A stretch of 7,661 nt of DNA from a candidate division WOR-1 bacterium RIFOXYB2_FULL_48_7 (GCA_001771615.1 MEUF01000036.1:691-8351), one strand, 5' to 3'; positions 1 to 6,272 are shown, counted from the stretch's first letter. Numbers and translations: made by a program. Notes: a model not told the origin generated them from the letters alone.

Positions 1-740
1 CAGCCGATTTCGTCAAGGAAAATCGTCCCGCCATCAGCCAGCTCAAATTTACCAAGTTTTCTCTCCAAAGCCCCGGTAAATGCGCCCCGTTCATAGCCAA
101 ATAATTCCGACTCCAGCAGGTTGTCTGGAATGGCGGCGCAATTGACTGCCACAAAAGGATGTCCTGCCCGACGGCTTTTCTGGTGGACAGCCCGGGCGGC
201 CAGCTCTTTGCCGGTACCCGATTCTCCCTGTAATAATATTGTCGTATCTGTATTGGCAATATTTTCTATCATCTGAAAAACTTTTTGCATTGCCGGGGAG
301 CTGCCGATCAGGTTTTCGTAAGCCGCCCCTTTTAGCAGGGCCTTAAGCTTGATGTTTTCATGATTAAGGACATAATTGTTCAGCCCCTTTTCAATTACCA
401 CCAGGAGTTCTTTAACATCAAATGGTTTGGTGATGTAATCGCTTGCCCCGGCTTTCATGGCCTCAACGGCATCAGCAATGTCCTTGGAGGCGGTAATAAT
501 AATTACAGTAGAGGTGGGATCCTGAAGCTTTATTTTTTCCAGTAATTCCAGCCCAGAGATTTTTGGCAGGCGCAGGTCCAGTAGGATAAGGGCAGGGCTC
601 TGCTTTTCTAATATTTTCATGGCACTCTCGGGGTTAGAGGCGGTTAATAAAGTATATTTCTTACCGAGAATTGATCGATATGTTTCTAACATATCTAATT
701 CGTCATCAATGGCTAAAATCAGTTGTTTTTGGCTATTCAT
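1..740 (-). CDS. NtrC-family sigma-54-dependent response regulator (3' end outside window)
   Basis: Reading the minus strand from the ATG at 740-738 gives 246 codons open to the window edge. Residues 1-120 are a receiver domain: acidic pair D12-D13, phospho-acceptor D55 in LLDLRLP, T83 and K105 in TKPF. A linker leads into an AAA+ domain with Walker A GESGTGKE (172-179), the sigma-54-contacting loop GAFTGA (219-224) and Walker B GGTIFLDEIG (237-246). The rest of the AAA+ domain and the expected C-terminal helix-turn-helix lie beyond the window. Proteins of this family oligomerise when phosphorylated and use ATP to open sigma-54 polymerase promoters. The start is well supported: an in-frame TAA lies 12 bases upstream, and the ATG sits exactly one promoter step after a -10 box. 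The divergent histidine kinase at 897-2516 is the obvious partner. The target regulon cannot be told from this fragment. Confidence 0.96.
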   Translation of the reverse strand, partial: MNSQKQLILAIDDELDMLETYRSILGKKYTLLTASNPESAMKILEKQSPALILLDLRLPKISGLELLEKIKLQDPTSTVIIITASKDIADAVEAMKAGASDYITKPFDVKELLVVIEKGLNNYVLNHENIKLKALLKGAAYENLIGSSPAMQKVFQMIENIANTDTTILLQGESGTGKELAARAVHQKSRRAGHPFVAVNCAAIPDNLLESELFGYERGAFTGALERKLGKFELADGGTIFLDEIG

Positions 741-775
741 AAGTAAATATTATCACTCCCTATATGGTAAAACAA
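738..775 (-). promoter_or_regulatory. Extended -10 promoter of the response regulator gene, predicted leaderless
   Basis: On the minus strand a TTGTTT -35-like hexamer (775-770) is followed by a 17-base spacer ending in TGA, then the -10 hexamer TAATAT (752-747). Six bases (TTACTT) separate this -10 from the ATG. The usual geometry puts +1 at base 740, the A of the start codon, so the mRNA would be leaderless. The run TGATAATATTTACTTATG differs by only two bases from the one in front of the divergent kinase. An AGGGAG (761-756) lies 15 bases from the ATG, too far to be a good ribosome binding site. This is a sequence-based prediction; no start site has been mapped. Confidence 0.6.
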
Positions 776-790
776 TCATAAAGGGGTATA

Positions 791-806
791 AGCAAGCTTG
801 TTGCCA
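791..806 (-). promoter_or_regulatory. Candidate sigma-54 (-24/-12) promoter reading toward the response regulator
   Basis: The minus strand reads TGGCAACAAGCTTGCT from 806 down to 791. Against the sigma-54 consensus TGGCAC-N5-TTGCW it differs at one position of the -24 element, and the invariant GG and GC are separated by exactly 10 bases. Transcription would start near base 780, leaving a leader of about 40 bases before the regulator ATG. The downstream gene encodes a GAFTGA-bearing sigma-54 activator, so positive autoregulation is plausible. This would be a second promoter upstream of the extended -10 one. A chance match is possible but less likely given the exact spacing and context. Confidence 0.55.
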
Positions 807-823
807 TGAATGCTTTCTGGCAA
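801..823. repeat. Inverted repeat TTGCCA-N11-TGGCAA
   Basis: Perfect 6-bp arms (801-806 and 818-823) are separated by 11 bases. The left arm, read on the minus strand, is the -24 element of the candidate sigma-54 promoter. The right arm is a -24-like half in the plus direction, but its matching -12 position reads CC rather than GC, so it is probably not a working plus-strand sigma-54 promoter. The repeat may be a protein-binding site overlapping the promoter or a by-product of two facing -24-like sequences. Confidence 0.4.
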
Positions 824-824
824 A

Positions 825-864
825 TAGTGACCGAAAATGGTCTTAGTGACGAATAATCGTCATA
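825..864. promoter_or_regulatory. Two tandem dyad-symmetric 21-bp repeats, candidate operator or enhancer sites
   Basis: Copies at 825-845 and 844-864 share the pattern TAGTGAC-N8-GTC-N-TA, identical at 16 of 21 positions and offset by 19 bases, close to two helical turns. Each is a dyad: GACC-N6-GGTC (829-842) in the first and TGACGA-N4-TCGTCA (847-862) in the second. Their centres lie about 61 and 42 bases upstream of the predicted kinase start site. They lie about 56 and 75 bases upstream of the predicted sigma-54 start site for the regulator. The simplest reading is binding sites for a dimeric regulator, perhaps the adjacent NtrC-type protein. That assignment is inference. Confidence 0.55.
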
Positions 865-881
865 GTATTTATTAACAGCTA

Positions 882-899
882 TGGTAATATTTGCTTATG
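882..899 (+). promoter_or_regulatory. Extended -10 promoter of the histidine kinase gene, predicted leaderless
   Basis: The extended -10 TGG-TAATAT occupies 882-890 and is followed by six bases (TTGCTT), then the ATG at 897. This places +1 on the A of the start codon. No credible -35 hexamer is seen 16-18 bases upstream, which fits an extended -10 promoter helped by an activator. The second dyad repeat is centred near -42, a classical activator position. No Shine-Dalgarno sequence precedes this ATG. The 18-base string matches the divergent regulator's promoter at 16 positions. Confidence 0.6.
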
Positions 900-2516
900 G
901 ACCTGAATGCTATTGCCAGCCTTTCGTCTGCGCTAGTTGCCTTATTCTTGGCTTTGTTTGCTTTAATAATCGGGAAAAAGGGATCGACAAACTTAATCTT
1001 GTCACTCTTGGCTTTGGCCATCAGTGGCTGGTGTTTTGGCCAATTCATGGGTGGGGTGGTTGCGGAAAAATCGGCTGTCCTTTTCTGGACAAGATTCAAC
1101 CTGGGTTGTGCCGTATTTATCCCAGTGTTTTATTATCATTTTATCCACAGCTATATTCAAAAAAAGTTTTCTGTTGGTTGGTTGTACTTGATCGGCTTGA
1201 GTTTGCTAGCCCTCGATTTTACCCCCCTGTTTGTGGCTGATGTTGCCGCTTATGCCGGTTATAAATACTATCCAATCGCCGGTCCAGCCTATTATCTTTT
1301 TGGCCTGCTGGCAGTGGGATTGTTATCTATCGGTTTACTGCGGCTCATACAGTATATTAGGGTAGCGCGCCCCGGCCAGGCCAACCAGGCGGAATATGTT
1401 TTGTTGGCTTCGGCTATCGGGATTATTGGCGGCCTGACAGCTTTCTTCCCTGTCTTTAATATCAATTTACCTGTAATTAGCCATTATTTGATGCCGGTAT
1501 TTTTAGCCTTGATCATTTATGTGATTGTTAAACACCGGCTGGTTGAGATTGAATACGTGCTGACCCAAAGCCTGGTATATTCAATCTTGACTGTATTTTT
1601 TACCGCTTTTTATGCCCTGGTAATTCTGTTATCGACCCAGGGGCTACAAAGCGTCACAAAATATAATTATCAATTAACTGTCATCCTGGTGGTTTTTGCC
1701 TCGGTGGTAGTTTTTCAACCGCTCCGGGAGCTGGTCCAAAGCTGGGTTGATCGGCTTTTTTTCCGAGGGAATTATCGCCTCAAAAACGAAATTCGGGAAT
1801 TAGCCAATGAAAATAGTAAGCTCTATCATGGCTTGCTTCAAGCCGACAAACTGGCGGCTTTGGGGACCTTGGCTGCCGGCATGGCGCACGAAATAAAAAA
1901 TCCTTTGGCGGCCATCAAGGGGCTGACCCAAATTCTGCCGGAAAACTGTGCTGATCCGCAATTTATGCAAAAATATCATGAGATCGTTCCCCGGCAATTA
2001 GATAGGATCAATAAAATTGTCAACGACCTGCTTGATTATGGCCAACCGAATAAGCTGGCCTTATCCAAGGTTAATTTGGGTGATTTGCTTAAGGATGTTT
2101 TGTCGTTGGTCGAAAACCAATGCCATAAGTCCGGAATCGAGATTATAAATGAGCTTGAGCCCTTACCGCCGCTTGTGGCCGATCAGGCTAAATTACATCA
2201 ACTGTTTCTTAACCTTGTCCTCAATGCTATCCAGGCGATGCCCCAGGGCGGAGCTTTGACCCTTAGTTGCGCAAATTCGTCGGAAAAGGAAATCTGTCTT
2301 ATTCTGGCCGATACCGGTCAGGGGATCCCGGCAGAAAAGTTGCAGAAGATCTTTGATCCGTTCTATACTACCAAAGAGACAGGCGTGGGGTTGGGGTTGG
2401 CGGTGGTCCAGCGAATTATCAAAGAGCACGGCGGCTTTATAGAAGTTGCAAGCCAGCCGGGGAAAGGGACAAAATTTAAAATATGCCTGCCTATAAAGCC
2501 CGGGCCATCAGCCTAA
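897..2516 (+). CDS. Polytopic membrane sensor histidine kinase, NtrB/HisKA type
   Basis: This 539-residue protein starts at ATG 897; a TTG two codons upstream (891) is in frame but lies between the -10 box and the predicted start site. Residues 1 to about 285 hold eight or nine hydrophobic segments resembling the seven-TM N-terminal sensor region of membrane kinases, with no large periplasmic domain. A charged linker follows. The dimerisation and phosphoacceptor domain carries H331 in the H-box MAHEIKNPLAA. The ATPase domain has an N-box with N439 and N443, a D-box DTGQGIP starting at D472, FDPFYTTK, and a GVGLGL lid at 496-501. The protein should autophosphorylate on H331 and pass phosphate to D55 of the divergent NtrC-type regulator. 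The ligand is unknown. No PAS, GAF or HAMP domain is evident, so sensing probably occurs within the membrane bundle. Its 3' end overlaps the RecO-like gene by 34 bases. Confidence 0.95.
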   Translation: MDLNAIASLSSALVALFLALFALIIGKKGSTNLILSLLALAISGWCFGQFMGGVVAEKSAVLFWTRFNLGCAVFIPVFYYHFIHSYIQKKFSVGWLYLIGLSLLALDFTPLFVADVAAYAGYKYYPIAGPAYYLFGLLAVGLLSIGLLRLIQYIRVARPGQANQAEYVLLASAIGIIGGLTAFFPVFNINLPVISHYLMPVFLALIIYVIVKHRLVEIEYVLTQSLVYSILTVFFTAFYALVILLSTQGLQSVTKYNYQLTVILVVFASVVVFQPLRELVQSWVDRLFFRGNYRLKNEIRELANENSKLYHGLLQADKLAALGTLAAGMAHEIKNPLAAIKGLTQILPENCADPQFMQKYHEIVPRQLDRINKIVNDLLDYGQPNKLALSKVNLGDLLKDVLSLVENQCHKSGIEIINELEPLPPLVADQAKLHQLFLNLVLNAIQAMPQGGALTLSCANSSEKEICLILADTGQGIPAEKLQKIFDPFYTTKETGVGLGLAVVQRIIKEHGGFIEVASQPGKGTKFKICLPIKPGPSA

Positions 2517-2989
2517 AAACCAAGCCGTTTGCCGAGGCCGACAAAATGGTCACCATTTTCTCGCGCGAATACGGTAAATTGCGGGTCTTGGCCAAGAGCG
2601 CCCGCCGTGTCCCTTCCCGTTTGGGCGGGCGGGTTGAGACCTTCAGTTATGCCGATTACTTTATCGCCAAGGGACGATCGATGGATATCGTTTCCCAGTG
2701 TGAAATCCTGGAAACTTTCCAGAGCCTTCGGGAAGACGGGTCGGCGCTCCAGACCGGCCTTTACTTTTTGAAGTTGATCGATGCCGGTACTTCGGAAGGG
2801 CAGCATAACCCTGAACTTTTTGATCTGCTGTTGAAGGCCCTCTATACTTTGAAGTTCAAAAAAGATCCCCAGCTGGTGGAAAAACGATTCGAGATCGCTT
2901 TTATGAAGTTGGAAGGGATCTATCGGGATGGGGTAGAGCCAAAACTTTGTTTGAGCGAACATATGGGGGTTGACCTATGCCGGTGGTAA
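2483..2989 (+). CDS. recO: DNA repair protein RecO-like, C-terminally short
   Basis: The 168-residue product has the RecO N-terminal OB-fold signature: KARAISLKTKPFAEADKMV (5-23), FSREYGKLRVLAKSARR (26-42), the SRLGGRVETFSY block (45-56) and a DIVSQCEILETF stretch (68-79). A helical region with a typical NPELFDLLLKAL follows. RecO anneals single-stranded DNA and, with RecR, loads RecA onto SSB-coated DNA in gap repair. Family members are usually about 230-260 residues. This one stops where the C4 zinc-binding segment and the remaining C-terminal helices normally occur, keeping only C156 and C166. The next frame is already the exporter gene, so one frameshift would not restore a RecO tail. The gene begins inside the kinase gene and overlaps the exporter start by 13 bases. 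An AAAGGGA (2463-2469) lies 13 bases before the ATG, a loose ribosome binding site. Translational coupling is likely. Confidence 0.85.
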   Translation: MPAYKARAISLKTKPFAEADKMVTIFSREYGKLRVLAKSARRVPSRLGGRVETFSYADYFIAKGRSMDIVSQCEILETFQSLREDGSALQTGLYFLKLIDAGTSEGQHNPELFDLLLKALYTLKFKKDPQLVEKRFEIAFMKLEGIYRDGVEPKLCLSEHMGVDLCRW

Positions 2990-4197
2990 CGGAAGCGCAA
3001 AAAAACCGGTTTTTGGCAGTGTTTTCCAATTTGGGTTTTATGCTCCTTTGGCTGGGACAATTGACTTCGCAGCTGGCCGACAGGATCTTCGTCTATGTGT
3101 TGATGATCATAGTTTACCAATTGACCAAGTCCAATTTAGGGGTGTCGCTCCCTTTGCTGGCCTTTGGCATCCCCTCGGTCCTGGTTGCCCCCTGGGCGGG
3201 AATTTTTGTCGATAAGCTTGACCGTAAATGGATAATGGTCATTACCGATATTTTACGCGGCCTGCTTATTTTGCTGATCATCCCGCTGATTGCCAAATCA
3301 GTGGCCGCAATTTTTCTGGTCAGCCTGCTGATTTACAGTGCGGCCCAGTTCTTTGCGCCGGCTGAAAGCTCTTCTATCCCGGAATTGGTTGACCGCAAAT
3401 CATTGATTGTCGCAAATTCATTATTTATGATTACCTGGATGGCCTCTTCTGTCGTCGGGCTCGGGCTGGGGGCCCCGTTGCTCAATCTGCTGGCGGAAAA
3501 AGGGACCCTGGTGGCTTCTGCTGTCTGTTATTTTGTTTCTGCCGGCTCCATTCTACTGGTGCCGCTCAAACCACCGGTCGTGAAGGCCAACCCCAAAAGC
3601 CACGTCCTGGGCGACATGGGGGTCGGTTTTGAATTTATCCGCCGCAACCAGGTTGTCCGCTATTCGCTCTACAAACTTTTTGTCTCGGCCACAGCCATTG
3701 CCACACTTTCGGTTTTGGCTATCGCCTATGCCAACGATATCTTAAGGATAGGCGGCAAGAATTTCGGGTACTTAATTATTGCGATTGGGGTGGGGATGTT
3801 GGTGGGGATGTGGAGCCTGGAGAAGCTTAGCCAATATTTTAAAAAAGGGACGATAGTGGTGACCAGTTTTTTGGTTTCCGGGGCGGCCTTGATTGCCTTG
3901 GCTTATGTGACCGACCTCTGGCTGGCCATCTCGCTGATTGTTTTGCTGGGGGTCAGCAATATTTATATTACCTCTTCAATCCAAACAATTTTACAGCATA
4001 AGATTCCCCGCCAGATCAGGGGCCGGGTCTTTGGCGTGCAAAATATGATTATCAATTCGGCTTTTACCCTGCCGGTGGTTTTTTTTGGCATGATTGCCGA
4101 CGTTTTTGGCCTGCTTTTTGCTATTGCCGCGCTGGGCTGGCTGGTTTTTCTGATGGGTGTGGCGGGGATGTTTTTGCCTAAATTTAAAACTGTCTGA
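2977..4197 (+). CDS. Major facilitator superfamily exporter (MFS_3/EntS-MefA-like)
   Basis: The 406-residue protein is hydrophobic throughout and has about 12 transmembrane segments in two halves split by a polar loop near residues 200-225. The loop 2-3 motif A is visible as G75-xxx-D79-KLD-R83-K84. A degenerate second-half counterpart RGRVFG lies near 348-353. The opening (FSNLGFMLLWLGQLTSQLADR) resembles drug, macrolide or siderophore exporters of the MefA/EntS type rather than sugar porters. It should act as a proton-coupled exporter in the inner membrane; the substrate cannot be inferred. The ATG lies within the last codons of the RecO-like gene and is preceded by GGGGGT (2965-2970), six bases upstream, so it is probably translated from the kinase-recO mRNA. 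No transcription terminator is visible in the 39 bases after its stop. Confidence 0.9.
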   Translation: MPVVTEAQKNRFLAVFSNLGFMLLWLGQLTSQLADRIFVYVLMIIVYQLTKSNLGVSLPLLAFGIPSVLVAPWAGIFVDKLDRKWIMVITDILRGLLILLIIPLIAKSVAAIFLVSLLIYSAAQFFAPAESSSIPELVDRKSLIVANSLFMITWMASSVVGLGLGAPLLNLLAEKGTLVASAVCYFVSAGSILLVPLKPPVVKANPKSHVLGDMGVGFEFIRRNQVVRYSLYKLFVSATAIATLSVLAIAYANDILRIGGKNFGYLIIAIGVGMLVGMWSLEKLSQYFKKGTIVVTSFLVSGAALIALAYVTDLWLAISLIVLLGVSNIYITSSIQTILQHKIPRQIRGRVFGVQNMIINSAFTLPVVFFGMIADVFGLLFAIAALGWLVFLMGVAGMFLPKFKTV

Positions 4198-4236
4198 AAT
4201 CCTCTTTAATAAAAGCTGAAAAGTATTGGGTGGAAT

Positions 4237-5364
4237 ATGCCAGACCCAGTACATTTATTAACTAATAGAGTTGTCTTGCCAAGGCGTGCAGTGGCGGCGA
4301 CTGGAAGGCCGGCAGCGGAAAAAGCCGCCTTGGGGCGCCGTTTACAGGCTGTTCATAACAGTGAATTGCAGCGTGTTGGTTTTCATATTTTACGGCTATT
4401 GGAAAACGAACACTCCCTATTTGACCTACCAAGATATGTTGATCGATTTTATAAAACTTATATTTATTCCGCACCACAGGTCAAAATTCTTTATGATGAT
4501 ATCCAAGAGGGAGCAGCCACTAATGAGCTTGGCAGGAGAAAAGCTCCCTTTGTTTACATCCCGTTTGAGCTAGGCGATGAGAGCTTGGTCCTAAGAATCC
4601 ATGACCCGGCCTTTCGCCAATATTTTGGTGACATGTTGCGTGATCCAACTGAGATATTATTCGAACAGAGGGTCGGGGATAATATCTATCAATACATGTG
4701 GCGGGAAGATTACGAAGATATCCGCCAATATGCTATCCGTTTAGTATTTGATGCAGAAGCCCGGCTGCCATTTGCTCGCCAGAACAACCAAACCTATATC
4801 AGGGGCAATCCGGAATTTCGAGGGCTGATGGCTCACCAGATAGGTGAATTAGTTGGTGCGGGTAAGCGGATTTTATCTATCGGGCCGGGACAGGGGGAAT
4901 TGGAGGCCTTATTAAGCACCCAATACTTGCAGAACGTTGAGGCCATTGAGCTTTCTCCGGCCATGGCGGCTGTTGCCAGGGAACAAGGGATAAGGGTCCA
5001 TGTCGGAGATGCCCACCAAATGACTTCACTGGTTTCCGGCCATTTTGATGCGCTAGTTTTTCCTGAATCAATTGGTTATCTTAATTTGGAGACTATTTTT
5101 CAACAATCTTGGGCTATCTTGGCTCCAGGGGGAAAGCTTTTCATTATTACTTACACTATTAAAGACGGCCAGCCTATTGCCGGATACCGCCGGCAGCCCT
5201 ACAGAGAGTTGGCTGCTGCGCTGGCCAAACATGGCTTCCAGGTTGAGCGTGCCCGAACCTTTATCCCCATCAGGGGTAGAATAGCCATTTCCAGGGAGCA
5301 GGCCGATATCTCTCAATCAGAAAAAGAAGCGCCTATCCTCTATATTCGAGCCGGGAAAATATAA
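4237..5364 (+). CDS. Class I SAM-dependent methyltransferase with unassigned N-terminal half
   Basis: The 375-residue protein carries a Rossmann-type methyltransferase domain from about residue 195 to the end. Motif I is ILSIGPGQGE (212-221). The acidic ribose-binding residue is E238 in VEAIELS, and VGDAH (256-260) contacts the adenine in this fold. FDALVFPESIGYL follows at 270-282, and LAPGGKLFIITYT (295-307) is the usual strand 5 block. It should transfer a methyl group from S-adenosylmethionine; the acceptor is unknown. Residues 1-190 match no family I recognise. They begin with a basic Ala/Arg-rich stretch (16-36), then polar, aromatic-rich sequence that may be a substrate-recognition domain. 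GGGTGG (4228-4233) precedes the ATG by three bases, a cramped ribosome binding site. A TTTAAT (4205-4210) could be a weak -10. The radical SAM gene follows after 33 bases. Confidence 0.85.
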   Translation: MPDPVHLLTNRVVLPRRAVAATGRPAAEKAALGRRLQAVHNSELQRVGFHILRLLENEHSLFDLPRYVDRFYKTYIYSAPQVKILYDDIQEGAATNELGRRKAPFVYIPFELGDESLVLRIHDPAFRQYFGDMLRDPTEILFEQRVGDNIYQYMWREDYEDIRQYAIRLVFDAEARLPFARQNNQTYIRGNPEFRGLMAHQIGELVGAGKRILSIGPGQGELEALLSTQYLQNVEAIELSPAMAAVAREQGIRVHVGDAHQMTSLVSGHFDALVFPESIGYLNLETIFQQSWAILAPGGKLFIITYTIKDGQPIAGYRRQPYRELAAALAKHGFQVERARTFIPIRGRIAISREQADISQSEKEAPILYIRAGKI

Positions 5365-5380
5365 ACAGCCGGATATTTGG

Positions 5381-5400
5381 TGCTATAATGTTGCCAGATG
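5381..5400 (+). promoter_or_regulatory. Extended -10 promoter of the radical SAM gene, predicted leaderless or near-leaderless
   Basis: TGC-TATAAT at 5381-5389 is a consensus extended -10. Standard spacing puts +1 at about 5396, only two bases before the ATG at 5398. No Shine-Dalgarno sequence lies in front of the gene, and no clear -35 is seen 17 bases upstream (ATAAAC). The arrangement is the same as at the two divergent two-component promoters, with two extra bases. It suggests that the radical SAM gene can be transcribed independently of the methyltransferase gene just upstream. Confidence 0.6.
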
Positions 5401-6267
5401 AAGCCAAAACATGTCTTGTTTTATTCTACACTCCGCTGTAACGCTGCCTGTGAATTTTGTCCAATTTGGCAATTGTCTCCCGATCAGCAGACGTTGGAAA
5501 CCGATCCCCGATTGATTATTGATAATCTTCATCTGGCCAGACGACAAGGGGGGAAGCAGCTTTTAGTTACCGGAGGGGAGCCATTATTACGCGATGATTT
5601 ACCGCAAATTCTTGAAGCGGCCAAACAATTGGGCTTCAGGATTGAGCTTTCCACCAATGGGATCCTTTATGCTGACAAGGGCCGGGCTTTAAAGGCCTGG
5701 GTTGACAGGTGGTTGTTTTCCATAGATTATCCTATCGCCAGCGAGCATGATCGCAGCCGGGGAGTAGAATGTTTCAGTGAGGTTATCTCTGCCTTAAAAA
5801 GTACCAACAACTCGGCAATAAATTTTACCATTACCAGGGATTCCATCCGCTATTTACCGGAGATGGTCGAATTGGCAGAACGGCTTAACAAAGTTATCCA
5901 AATTTTGCCGGTCCATGATTTTCAGGGGACCCAGGGCTTTGAGCCGATAACACTTGAACACATCAAATACTATAGTCGCCATAGGCTGGTGGTAGTTGAT
6001 TTGGCTCTTCTGCAATTTATAAAAGACGGCGGGAACCAGGTGCTTTTCCCCCGTTGCCGGGCTCAAGAGACAACTCTCACCATTGCGCCGGACGGCCAGC
6101 TGATCAAACCCTGCTTTTTTAACCCAGCCGGGCGGCAGGGCAAAGAAAATGTATGTTCTTGTTGCATGCGCTGGCCCTATATGCTACCATCTCTCTCGTC
6201 GGCATGGGATAAGTATCGGCTGCTCGCCCTTTATTCGAATTGGCTCAATCGCGCCAAAGTATTATAA
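5398..6267 (+). CDS. Radical SAM protein with cysteine-rich twitch/SPASM-like tail
   Basis: The 289-residue protein opens directly with a radical SAM core. CNAACEFC supplies the C14-x3-C18-x2-C21 triad for the [4Fe-4S] cluster that cleaves S-adenosylmethionine. TGGEPLLR (58-65) is the SAM-binding GGEP motif, and IELSTNG (near 82-88) is the usual strand 4 block. The C-terminal part has RC220RAQETTLTIAPDG followed by C239, then C253, C255 and C256. C220-x12-G-x5-C239 approximates the start of SPASM/twitch auxiliary-cluster domains found in peptide- and cofactor-modifying enzymes of the MoaA/AnSME group. The tail is shorter than a full SPASM domain, and one auxiliary cluster is the most that looks supported. 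The reaction and substrate are unknown. A SAM-dependent methyltransferase gene ends 33 bases upstream. The stop codon overlaps the ribosome binding site of the glycosyltransferase gene, indicating co-transcription with it. Confidence 0.88.
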   Translation: MKPKHVLFYSTLRCNAACEFCPIWQLSPDQQTLETDPRLIIDNLHLARRQGGKQLLVTGGEPLLRDDLPQILEAAKQLGFRIELSTNGILYADKGRALKAWVDRWLFSIDYPIASEHDRSRGVECFSEVISALKSTNNSAINFTITRDSIRYLPEMVELAERLNKVIQILPVHDFQGTQGFEPITLEHIKYYSRHRLVVVDLALLQFIKDGGNQVLFPRCRAQETTLTIAPDGQLIKPCFFNPAGRQGKENVCSCCMRWPYMLPSLSSAWDKYRLLALYSNWLNRAKVL

Positions 6268-6272
6268 GGAGG
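6267..6272 (+). promoter_or_regulatory. Ribosome binding site AGGAGG that fixes the glycosyltransferase start
   Basis: A consensus AGGAGG begins on the last base of the radical SAM stop codon and lies five bases before the ATG at 6278. It decides the start: the same frame is open back to an ATG at 6149, but that stretch overlaps the radical SAM gene and lacks glycosyltransferase character. Confidence 0.9.

Noticed and set aside
818..832. A plus-strand sigma-54-like element TGGCAAATAGTGACC facing the kinase gene.
   Set aside because: The -24 half matches, but the -12 half reads GACC and lacks the invariant GC at the right distance.
806..856. A 16-codon ORF (ATG at 806, TAA at 854-856) in the divergent intergenic region.
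   Set aside because: It has no Shine-Dalgarno sequence and is overlaid by the dyad repeats; its size is expected by chance.
891..896. A TTG start two codons upstream of the kinase ATG.
   Set aside because: It falls between the -10 box and the predicted transcription start and has no ribosome binding site; the ATG at 897 fits better.
4198..4236. A possible terminator between the exporter and the methyltransferase genes.
   Set aside because: Only a weak CTTT/AAAG pairing is present, with no GC-rich stem or following T-run.
5377..5395. A sigma-54-like TTGG...TTGC arrangement in front of the radical SAM gene.
   Set aside because: The GG and GC are 12 bases apart instead of 10; the overlapping TGC-TATAAT is a better explanation.
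6149..6267. A possible frameshift at the end of the radical SAM gene, because the other frame is also open there.
   Set aside because: The annotated tail (CMRWPYMLP through LYSNWLNR) reads like normal protein, and its stop overlaps a perfect ribosome binding site for the next gene.
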